The translations under genes and the position numbers were made by a program. Source: Marthasterias glacialis (taxonomy: Eukaryota > Echinodermata > Asteroidea > Forcipulatida > Asteriidae). From it: a stretch of 64,000 nucleotides of DNA. Numbering within the stretch: position 1 is the first letter of the stretch; every line of letters begins with the position of its first letter. This document shows positions 21,921 through 33,900 of the stretch, one piece after another. The notes under the pieces are model-generated. The model made no database searches, was not told where the DNA came from, and saw only the letters and a program-made list of their open reading frames with translations. Location: assembly GCA_911728455.2 (NCBI GenBank), contig OU452230.1, positions 6,990,512 through 7,054,511 of the forward strand, written 5' to 3'.

Positions 21921-24900
21921 CTGTGAATAAAAACATAAATGATAAAAGCCCTATTTTGTCCATAGGAGCGAGGGATAACAAAGATGAGGTACCCTGTCTC
22001 TTCCCCCTCTCTCTTTCTCTTTGTTTTCAATAACAGTGGAATAAACAAAATCCACTTTTTAATAAATTATTTTAATAATCAACAGAAAATCGTCACCGTT
22101 CTTGTTTAAATCCGAAATTGTACTTGTGTTCAACCATAGAGCAAGTGTTCAACTTACCGAAGTCGTTCTCACAAAAGTGACTAGTTCGTGATCCGCGAAC
22201 CTTTCTGCACTTGGGACATCTCACTGAAATAAGCAGGATTTGAATAATTAATTATCATTCATATACAAACGGAAATATCAATACAGATGACGCAAATTCC
22301 ACCAAAAGCATTTGATTCATAATAAAAAGGTATAAAAATTCAAAGTCAAAAGCAGTAAAATTTATTCAGTATTTCTTTATCGATATTGATATTCTTCTGT
22401 CCTCATAATTATAAAAAAGTAGGTCACGGAAGGGGCGTTGTACCTTTGTTGCGGTCTTTCCTGTTCTTGTCCTTTTTCTTGCCGCGTTCTTTCTTGGGTT
22501 TCTTCTTGTTTTCGCTCCCATGGCCCTCTTCACCTTCCTCCCCATCAACCTCTCCTTGAGACATGCTGGAGTTGGTCGAAGTACTGGACTCGGGTTTCGT
22601 CTCCGAATCGGTCTGCTCTGATGGTCGACCCTGTCCCTCTGTCGATCGTGAAATAATGTTAACACATGTAAGTTCTAAGGAACTTTGAATTTCATTGAAG
22701 GATTTTTTCCCAAATTTTTCTCTATTTTCTTCTTCTCTCTCTCTATTTTATTTTTTTATTGGACAACAAGACATCTTTAATTCAAGTTTACAGTTTCTCT
22801 ACTCATTCGAAAAATAAAGAAAAAAAGGAAAAAGAAAATATGTTCTCGGAATGTCTGCGGCGGCAACATGAAAATACCTTTTTTCTTGAAGATGATTGCA
22901 ACATACTAGTCGAAACGTCGGACTGTCACATCCAAGGCTCTTTTCAGAGCCAACACAACTCTTAAGTAGTATTTCCATTTGTTTTACAAACCTCCCAATA
23001 GGCAATATGAACACTTTATTTGTGTTTTGAAATATAGAAAGTTAATGCAGCTTTTGCAGCAAAGTCAAGTATACTTGACGGATAATCGTACCGACAAGGA
23101 TATCGTCTGACAACAACTGATCCTTCCCAGAGTTACGGCCAGGCTTCTGTGGTGGCATCCAGTACTCGTACTCCACGCCAGGATTCTTCTCCCGGAAGAT
23201 GATCTGTGAGTATAAGGAGGGAAAAAAAGTTAGCTCCCCGCTGGGGTTGAACAAACGACAGCACTATGGAGAGTGGTTTTAATGATCTTCAGATCCCTTT
23301 ACGGATGACACGCTGACTGCGATTCCGGTAATGTGGGCGTTGCCGCAATCTCACACTTCTAATATTCTTATTTCTCAAATAAGTATTAGGAAGTTCACAT
23401 TCTTTCTTCGAATTTCCAAGAAAACAAATATTTTTAAGCATCTCAGATGAAGACAACCCGGTCTTGTTTATAAGTGATAGGCGTAGGGCCTACTCGTCAT
23501 GTCCCAGATCAAAAACATTCCCCAAAATATTTATGAAATGTTTTTTTGAAAGATTGGCAGCTATAATCCTAATGGACTGATTAATTGATTGTGCGCTAAC
23601 TCGACCATGTATGTTGTACACGGTCGATTGATCAATTTTTCGATATCTTGACAGAGCGACTGACTGATCTATTGTTTATCGGAATATTTCATTGATTATG
23701 TACCATGACTTCAAGAATTTTGTCCGTTGGTCCGTCAATCTTAACATCCTCTGAGCCATTCCGATGGCGTTGGTACACGATTGTGGTTCCGACGCCCTCG
23801 TAGTCTCCAGGCCAATCAATGATCCAATCACCGTTCAGGATGAAGTCACCGGATTCATCTTTCAAAGCTGTCGTCGGTAAAAACAAAAATTCAGGAAATG
23901 TAAATTGTAAGATTTGGATGGTATGTGGTGGGTGTCTGTAAAAAATGAATCGTTTGATTCATAGATGAAATTTTGATGATAAACCAATAATAATAAATAC
24001 AATAAAATAAATTCAAAAATGGTGCAAATGCTAATGTTGAAAAATAAATATCTGCAATGTTGTTGCCTCTAAGAAATAATGTTTTCAGTCCGAATAAACA
24101 TGCATTGACCGTGAGCAATTATGTACTAGATAAGCCCTATTTCGGAAACCTGAGCACCTGTGTCAATGAAATGTTTTCATTAATTGTAATTATATTATTT
24201 CTGTATAATAACTAAAACCTTTTTCACCGTTAGAGGCAGCTAAGTGAAATCAGTTCACGATATGAATATGGCCCATGAAATCATCTCATTAGAAATCTTC
24301 ATATTTACCAATATAGTTGAGCGAGCTCTTATCCTTAATCCTGATATTGTTTGCTCCAGCAGGGATCATGATGATACGGTTGTATGTGTAAAATCCTAAA
24401 GAATTAGAAGGGAGTAAAAAAAATGCTCATGAATAACTTTTTTTGTGACGGACAAAAGTGTACTATGAATATCGTCCGTGCCAAATTATTTAATACAAAA
24501 TGATCGATAGTTATTTCTATTTTCTTTCAGAAATGCAGCTTCAGTTTCGATTAATGTTACTAGTTCTCTACACTGAATGCTGCTAGTTAAATTGTGAACA
24601 TTATGGATAGCGCCCTCACATGCTTGAGACCCCCCGACAAACATTTGCATAAATCACACGCGGGAGGGACAAAATTTGTCAACAGGTGCAAGAACAATAG
24701 AAACGAATTCCAGGCGTTATCCAGCCTGGACTTAATGCGTGCACATTGTATACACAAGACACACTCAGTCCGCCATTGCTCAGTTATTGTTCGCTGTGAA
24801 ACATCTCCGAGACTGACAGCCACACTAACATCTTTGGAAAGGGACGAGAAATTGATTACAAGACTACCAAAAACAACAATGAAAAGCTTATAAACCAGAG

Positions 24901-27900
24901 TATTCTTGTGAACAGTTAAAGTTGACACAATTTTGACGGCTCGACAAGAAATTCGAGCCTAAATTGCTGGTGGTCTCGTCTGTATTTTGGTCTTTGCTGT
25001 GTGCTTTCTGACGTCTCATTGCAAATGAGGTAAACTGGCACCGGAGAGCCATGACTTATCTCCCTATCACATCCGACCGTGCCGCGGTGTGGAAATCAAC
25101 AGGAGTCCCGTGGACCAAACCAGGTGAGCCGCATGAAGTTAGGCGTCAACTCGGTAAGTCAGTTGATGAAATTAATTATAATAGAATCTCGGGAGACCGG
25201 GCGTTTTTTCCCACTGCTAAAAATGTTACATAGTTACAAAATAATTTTAAAAAGTTACAAAGAAGTTGTTAGGCGTATGGTGCACGCGTATATGTAGAGG
25301 CGCAATCAGCTGTCATATCCGAATGTCGTTAAAAACTCAAGAGTCATGTATTTCGTACGTGCTGCCGGAAATGTTAGACAACTTTAGAATCTATATATCT
25401 AGTGGATATTACCTCATCCCATATACCTTCCACATCAGCGAACAAATGTGTATCTTTTAAGATTATTGTGTGACATGGTCGACTTGCCAAACTGTAAAAG
25501 TAGCTGCTAATTTTCTCCATCGTCGCTCATTATCCTGTAATTATTATTATTATTTTTTTTTAAAGTTGTACAGTTATTAAGCAACATTGCTCTCAGTCAC
25601 GGGACAATGTTCTAATTACAGTCGGCATGTCACCGTCTGCTGACCGCTGAGCGAACAATAAGACGGAAACGGCTCCTCTCTGAAAAGTGATGAGATGCTT
25701 TCGAGCATCTTCTTATCTTCACATTAAACTGAACTTTCAACACTCTCGTCCCGAAGCTACGAGAAAGACGGAACAAAAATCCCAAGACAACAAGGTCCTT
25801 ATAAGAAACCAGTCAAACAATGTCTGGGCTCGAGTTTAACCGTAACTAGTTGCACATTTCCCTTCAAACCGAACACGTGCTCGTGGGATTTGCACAAAAT
25901 TGCAGTTAAAGACGTAAACTCGAACCATATGCATGTTCGAAATACCAGGGGACTTTCGATGATGATGGTTTTTTTTTTATGGTGACAGTGCATCACGGGT
26001 GGCTTAGCACTAGCAGAGGCCGACATATCCACACCCAACACTGTGAAATGTCAGTCCATCAGCCCCCATGTGCTCAATATTCACACGCCCAAGATCGTAA
26101 TCGCTGAAGAGCAAACAACACCCTATGGGGGTCTACAGGATGAACGCGTTTGTTTGACGGCTTTATGTTGTTATGTTTTTTTTGCCGGAACATAAATATT
26201 ACAAGGTAGCTTTCTGTTTGCAGTGTCATACTTCTTGGTTTTGCTGACCGGGGGGAGGGGCACGGGGGGCAGAATTGATTTCCCCTCACCTCCAAAAGAC
26301 AGTTTTTGAGTGCTCTACTGGGGTGGGGACGGGCGCAGTAAATTTGCCTGACAGGCTGGGCGGCTTCCTCTATGGACATAGCGAGTGTACCTTAATTGTA
26401 CCGTATTTTTGTAACCATCTTCCATGCTTGTATTAATAGAAGCAGCAACACAGGCTTGAATCATTTCATGTCTAACTTATTATTGCATTTGTGAAAAGCA
26501 TCAAACAGTAACGATGCAATGTATTGGTACTGTGAGAGTCTAAATATAGTTGATAATCGGAAGCGAATGTTTAGAAGTTATGGCTCGGTAATGTTGACAT
26601 TAAACTCAAACTTGAAACATGTAAGTTAACAAGCAAAGTCATTCCTGTGTAAAGAACACAAAACCCATGAGGTCATTTCCATACAGTCATCTTATGAGTG
26701 ATTTTTTTTTGTCTTCTCCTAAATGAAATCACGATAAACACGAACCAATTACACAGAAACAGGACTGATACAAACCAGTGGATGGATATTCCTCCGAGTA
26801 CGTCTTGTGTACGTGTCCACATGTCTGGTTCCGGCCTCCGCAAACCCCACACGAATCAAAAGACGAGGTGGAGTTGAGAGCTCCGTCACATCCAACGGTC
26901 TGAAGAATTGAAACAGAAATTAATTTTGTTTAAATTAGTTTAGCTGTTGTGATGCCTTTGGGGATTATGAACCATGGTACCGGTACCTTTTTTGTTTTAA
27001 TCAAGAGACATGTTTTTTAGTTGTATTTATTCATCATTATTTTTTTTTAGCTTATTGCCTTGACTCGTTGAATAGAAACGGTAAATTCAACATACTTTTA
27101 TCGCGCAGCGGACTTTTGCGTTTCTTTAATTCATTTCCTTGTAAGTAGTAATCGATAGTTCCCAATAAACGTCATCTTTACGGGCATCTTGGGTTTTGGC
27201 TTTAAGCAGCTTCAAGCGTTCTTACTTTTCTACGCAGCCGAGTGGTTCACCGACCAATCATGCAAGGCGCGGAATTTAGTAAAACTCACGCCTGTCACAC
27301 GCGGTATTTTCGTCTAACGCATAGTTGTAGTTTAAAAAAGAACTATATCATAGCCCGTAAAGATGGCTGACTTCACACTGTGTGACGTCAAACACGAACT
27401 TTCCTCACCATTGTGTGCCATATCTAATTTGCAAAACGCGCCCATACTGTTTTCCTCCCAATCTCAATGTTGTCTATAGACCTTTATCATGCTGCCACCA
27501 TCTTGGTCATGTTCTCTGTATCCAATAACAGTAATAGATGCTCATATTCATTGTACTAAAAGGAACCAGACTATTTGCCCTTCCAGCCTCGGTTTGGTTA
27601 CATTGGTTTGAATGGGAGAAAATCAAGATGGCCGCACCATGGTAAAGGTCTATTGCAACACCACATACCAGTAATCAAGATCGTGTTTTGCAGCAACAAC
27701 AAAATGTGCCAACATAATGTTGACAATTTACCTATTGAATAAAAACGATAAGCGTTTGAATGACTTTCGCAATGACAGCTGTTTGGGTAGATTAAATCAT
27801 ATGGATATGCACAAACTGAGTTGTGCACCACTATGATTAACCAGTGCCGTAATATTAGTATCATATATTTGCAAAAGAACGAGTAAACAGTAAAATATTT

Positions 27901-30900
27901 TTTAATCATGTTTGCCTGGAAGATCCACGGGAAAAAACCTTCTTTAAACTTTAAATTTACTCCGGCTGGTTATCAACCCCAAGGAAATTAAGTATTCCTC
28001 AAAGAGTTGCTGTAACTACTCTGTTTGAAAAGAAAATTAAGCCGACATGTGTCTCCTTGAGAAAAAGTACTGCTGACACGAAGTACGGTGGTATAGTTCA
28101 ACACATGGGCGGCAACAAACTTTGTGCGCTCAGAGTGGTTCGGGGCAACTGAGCAGCTATTTGAAAAACTCCATCAGCACTGGCCTAGTTTATGTCATTC
28201 AGCATTTAGCAATCGGGTATTGACGTGACAAAGGGCATGACGAAGGCCAGTGTGTTATGAAAATATAATAAAAGCATTATGATTTCTCCGGCGTGGTAAC
28301 GAATTCGGCTGTGATTCACGTGTCCGTTACTGTCAACTACAATCAACAAGCAATCTTTAAAGGCGGCCTGTCACACGCAAATATAGTCAGCAGAAAGCAC
28401 TTAATTTAATTAGACTGTGCAACATCTAGCCTGCCCTACTTAAGAACTTTCAGATTAGTTTTTTATTTGTCAAGAGATTGAAGTAAATTGATCCTCATTA
28501 CAACCCTGTAGTATCTGTGATGGGGAGCAGAACCCCGTATAATTTGTGATGGGGAGCAGAAGCCCATTTTTGTATGTTTCTGGTCATGTAAACTTTGCCT
28601 TTCGATAGTCTCACTCCCACCCATGTCCAATCAGCATCCTAACTTTCTGGAAGTGCTCTAGCCCGTGTCACTTGTCATTCACGACTTCACATAATTTTCA
28701 CGTATTATTTCCTTCTTCTATTTCGGCATAACATGTTTTTATTTTAAATTTTTCGGTTTTTTGTTGCCTCCGCAATATCGTCTCCCCGTTTTTTATACAT
28801 AGACGTCGTGTACCCGGAAGATGGACGTGACGAAAGTGTGACCGGCAAAAGGTCGCAAGCAATTACTGTTCAAAATTTTGTTTCAAGAAAACTGAGTGTG
28901 AAAGTTTGGTTGTTTGTCTGCTATTTGTAAGTCATTCATGAAAACTGAATTCCGCATAAGAATGGAAAAAAACATTTCTTGAGTGTAATTCTAGCAACAA
29001 ACATACAACAGTTACCGGGTTGACCTACTTTTTTCAAAAGAGCTATGTTATTGCTTGTGACCTGCTGCTGGGGGAAAAAAGTTGTAATATGTGTGCCCGG
29101 AAAAAGGTCGAACAGCCTTACGACCTTCTTCCTGGCACACCTCGATAACAAATATTAGCTAGTCTTGTCTGTTGCATCAGTTTGTATAAACGGCATGTGT
29201 GAATGTACCGTAACTGCCAATAATGTTGACTTAAAATGCACTCTAATGCAGTGTAAAACCGAGTTTTTTTTTACTGTACAGAAGTGTTCAATATCACGTC
29301 ATTTGACTGTAATAACTGAGTCGCACCTGGCATTTCCCGTCGATACACATGTCCAGTGAGCCCTTGCGGCATCGAGTCCCGTCGAGGGCATGGTCGAAAT
29401 TGAAGACATATTGCCCATCAGATGTCTGGCACACGAGGTCGCACTCATTTTTACTCCCTGTCATAGAACACAATAGGGAAAATGAGAGATGCAGTTAGTA
29501 AAAAAAAAAGAGTTTCTTCTTTTGTTGCATTTCAAATCTTGCCATTGTAAGGTAACCAAACCCGGCACACGTCTATACTAGAACGATCTGGGGTGGTTTT
29601 CCACAAAACTATTCTTAACATAGGACTAGTCCTAACTTATGACTTGTCCTATAAGTTAGGACTAGTTACTCATCCTAACTCGAGATATGACTAGTCCTAG
29701 CGCTTTGTGAAATCCACCCCTGGAAAAGTATATGCATATGAAACTAGAGCGGTTGGGATGTCAACACTCCATTCCAAAGTGATATATTACACAGTTTTAC
29801 CCCCACCCCCAATACCGGTAGTTCGTAGCACTATCCAGAACCTCACAAAATTGATAACGGCTTTTTAAAAAGATCTTTATGAACACATTATTTATGAGTA
29901 CATTATTCAAAAATAATTGTGGGATTCTTGTATTTCCAACAATTTTTTTTTTAATGGAACTGTTTGTTGGTGAAAAGAACTGTGAGGAATTCATGCTCAT
30001 TTTCATTCGATTTAAAATGTGTGGACTTCGAAATAATTTCCCTTCCACACAGCAAACAATGGGAGGCTCTGAACACAAGTTGGTAGCGGACTAACCGAGT
30101 AAATTTGAGTTGTTCACGTACTTCTTTCTGGTCATGCGCACATTTCCCGTACCAATGATTTCACCTGGTAAGTCTGCTGCCAACTAGCGCCCCTTAAAGA
30201 CGCCCATTAATGAAGTTGTAACTTTGTGCTACTTTGGTGTAGTGCATGTGTAAGACAGAGTGCTGTGCACAAATTAGCTAGATACTGCAGCGCAAAACCC
30301 GCGTGCAGCCAGCCATCATCAATATTTTCATTTTTTTTTTTAATATCAATTTTCGGTCAACGAGTAGTATCAAATCATCATATAATGGGTCATCGTTTTC
30401 TTTGGAGTTTATAAAAATAGTCATGAAGTACCTCAGTCCACACAAGGAAATGAAGCGTATAGCGTAATTCTTCCAGACCTGCATTGATGACAAAGGACAT
30501 GCAAGGACCCTCTTCCACCAGTACACCGATATCACGGCGTACTATTCAATTACCTACGGATTAAGGGGCCTACATGTTGATTTGCCCGGATGAAGTTCTT
30601 TATCTATCAATCTGTAACTTGTCATAATGGATCAAATAATCCTGTCAATACGTGGGACCCATCAATGAGGCAGCTGCCTTCACCAATACGTTCCCCCCAA
30701 AGGCTAGGCAGGCATTGGCCTATCGCCTGTGTGTTGTAAAGTGGGTCATAGTCATACATATGTGGGATTAAATTTGCAAAATGCACGAACATTAATGTCA
30801 TGGTTGATTATTAAAGTTCTGCCCTTCGGTCCACTGAGAATGCATTCGATGGTGCATATAGCGATGCCAAGGAAATTTGGGTGCTGTGATGTGGTACAGT

Positions 30901-33900
30901 GTGAACTCTTTGCCCAGTACGATCGGAGAGACATTTCTAGACATGCAACAGTCATTGTGTCATACACTTAAATGTCGTAAAGCTGTTCCCTTTGCCTGTG
31001 ACTTTTCACACAAACACCAATCTGCCAGGGTTGGTTTGCCCGACCTGTGGCACTGGAGAGGGGTGCAATACTTAAGTGAGAGGGGTGCAACACACAAACA
31101 ATGAAATCTTACCACCTTCCAAAGGCACCCACTCAACGAGAGGTTTCTCGTTATAGATGGCGCACTGCATCTCCCTGAAATCCTGAGTCCCAGTTGGACA
31201 CGGCTGCAATCGATAGCATTAAAAATAAATAACAAGAAAAGTTGATAATTAGTGGCTGAAGTCGGACAGAGAACGCTGATAAGGAAGCAGACAATCGATT
31301 GCAATTCTTCAATGAACACACTTTCCTCCAATCGACTCTATGCTATTCTTTTCCATAATAAGTAGCGTAACACTCGGTTCTTGTACTGACGTTTTACTAC
31401 TGTTTGGTTCACTCTGTCGTTGGGATTTTCAAATCTTTGACTATAACACAATCAGTTGATTGTGGTAAAAAAATGCTTGAGTTCTGTGTTTTAAGTCTTA
31501 CCTTAAGACAAGCATATCTTGAGGAACTTTCATCAGTACCCACCAGTTGCTACTTCCGTATTACGGAAATACCATTTTCAGTCCCAGACAACAAGCTACG
31601 GTGGAACCAAATGGGTGCATTTATAAACAACAAAGGGGCATTCTGCCCCCTCCTCAACCCAGGGAAGGGTCACAATGTGTGGGATTTCTGTGCAATTTCA
31701 GACAGGATAAATAGCAACAAATGGAGCACACTTCCCCTTGTCTGCATCCAACACAGACCACAGGCAAATTATTGTTGTTACAATGAAAAACTTTCTGGCG
31801 CACATTATTTTATTTGGTCATTTTTACCTTTGTGTTACAAGACCTGTACTGTCTGCTCTCCCCTTCACACATCGGCATTCCAGCCATGTAATTCGCCGGT
31901 ATTCTGTAAATTATACAAACATATATTTGTCACAATTTAAGAACCTTTTTTTTTTACAGTGATACTTGTAGTGATAACAGTTTTCTAATTGTGTCATGAG
32001 TTTTCTTTTGTAAATCGTGGCTGTTGTTTTATGGACTTAGATGCATGCACGTCAGTTTAACGAATGCTCAACTGGAGTATATAGTGTTATTATGTTATTA
32101 TTGTATTCGTTTGTTTGTTCTGATGTCACTGCTTTCCAGAATCTCGCGCTGTATCACGTAGATGTTTACAATTTTGTTAGGCTGCAAATGACTTTGGAGA
32201 TATCGCGTAATATAGAGACCTTGTGAACAATGTATACAACAACATGTAAACACACAATGTTGACTTTCAGTCAACAGTGAAAGTTAAGTTACAATGATAT
32301 TGTAATTTTGTTCACCTGCTCATACAGTGCCTTGTCCTGAATTTAGCTCCACCGTCACACGTCCGAGAGCAGTCTGACCAATCGCCCCAGCGAGACCACA
32401 CGCTGAAGCTCTTATCCCTGGCCCCCTTGAGCCCTCTCCTACGCCGGACATTGTTCAGTTTGATCAAATCCTGGAGAGCACAGCGGGAAGAAATTACTCT
32501 CATCAAAAATAAATCACCGCATCCTTTAATTCATTACCTATGCATCACTGTAATCCAAATTTATTGGGATACCTTGCAAACCTCCAGGGTCGTCAAAAGT
32601 CCCTACAGACGGCCCGCCCCTGGTCGCAGGCCACCGGTGAATTCCCTGGGATCCGAACCTCTCCTTATGAGCTGATTTATTCAGTGATACAGCATTTTCC
32701 GAACGAGAACCTGTTTTCAATCGTATTGTCTTGCGCAAATCTTTCGTAACATTTCACGTAAAGTTGTCACCTTGACGGGAAGCTAACCTTTTCACCTGAC
32801 GTTATGTCATTGTGTTGTATTCGACTATTACTGGATCCTTTGCATGCGGGTGACATGTTGATCCGTCATGTTGTCAAACTTTAATTGGAAACTTACACCA
32901 ACTTACACCTTGGTGTAAAGACGTTTTTTCAATTTTAAAACAAATCGTGTTTTCCTCCCCTTCAAATTGATTTTACCTGATCTAGAACGGAGGGGGTGGG
33001 GGTGGGGAGAATAGCCTGGGCCTTTCAGTATAGGGGGTTTCATTAGTCATTATTGCTCATGTCATACAGGGAACATGGCAATGATTATGGTTAAGTAGAC
33101 CTTAGCTCCATTGATGATGAGATGGTGGTGTTAATGTCTCCTTGAAAAGGTTTTGTGTGACATGCTGATATGAATTTTGAATATCGATTTATCCTCCTGA
33201 AAATGGTACCGGTAGATCCTGTGCAAAAAAAATGAAGTTGCATTTTTCAAAACCACGTTTGCACTAATTTATTGTGAACGAATACCAAGTAAGAAGTTTG
33301 CATTATTGAGTATGTTTTGGCGAGGTAAAAAAATGCTGTACCGTGCTCTCCCCACACTCTCAATGCATATAAAGGCAAGCCTTTTCGTATTCCATATAGA
33401 AACAACAAACCGCAGACATATTGAATACCATATGTATACATGCCACTCAATAGTGGTCAGTGTGTTGTTCCCATTCGAAGGAAAACAATTCCGCAACCAC
33501 AAGTTTTTGCAGCGTGAAAAGACAGTTATTCTGAACACAGCTTCATACGGCGTGGACTTTAAATCTAACAGTTTATGTAGGGTTCATTCGCATGATGTCT
33601 ACTTCATAAAAACGATGATATATGACTAATCACAACAAAGTTTCATTTTGATTTTGATCTTTTGAATCTAATTTACCGTATTAGCAGAAATTTGGTACAC
33701 GATACCAGGGTAAGTAAATACAGCATCAGTTTCGAGGGAGAGAGAAAAAGGAACATGTTATCAAAATGTATGCCTTTTTAATTAGTTCAAAGTAGAATTG
33801 GTCACCATTAATGTAACTGATGGACTCAAGTTTCATATGTTACATCATTTTATTATTACAAATATGAAGTGATAAACCACGACGAAAACTGAGTGGGCAA

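Noticed and set aside
22936-22951. A histone gene end inside ADAMTSL5 intron 9
   Set aside because: No histone coding sequence lies upstream on that strand; the stem-loop belongs to a repeat with two other copies in the window.
31404-31940. 178-residue open frame on the + strand
   Set aside because: It runs antisense over the verified TSP1 exon 31828-31903 of ADAMTSL5 and its translation shows no family features.
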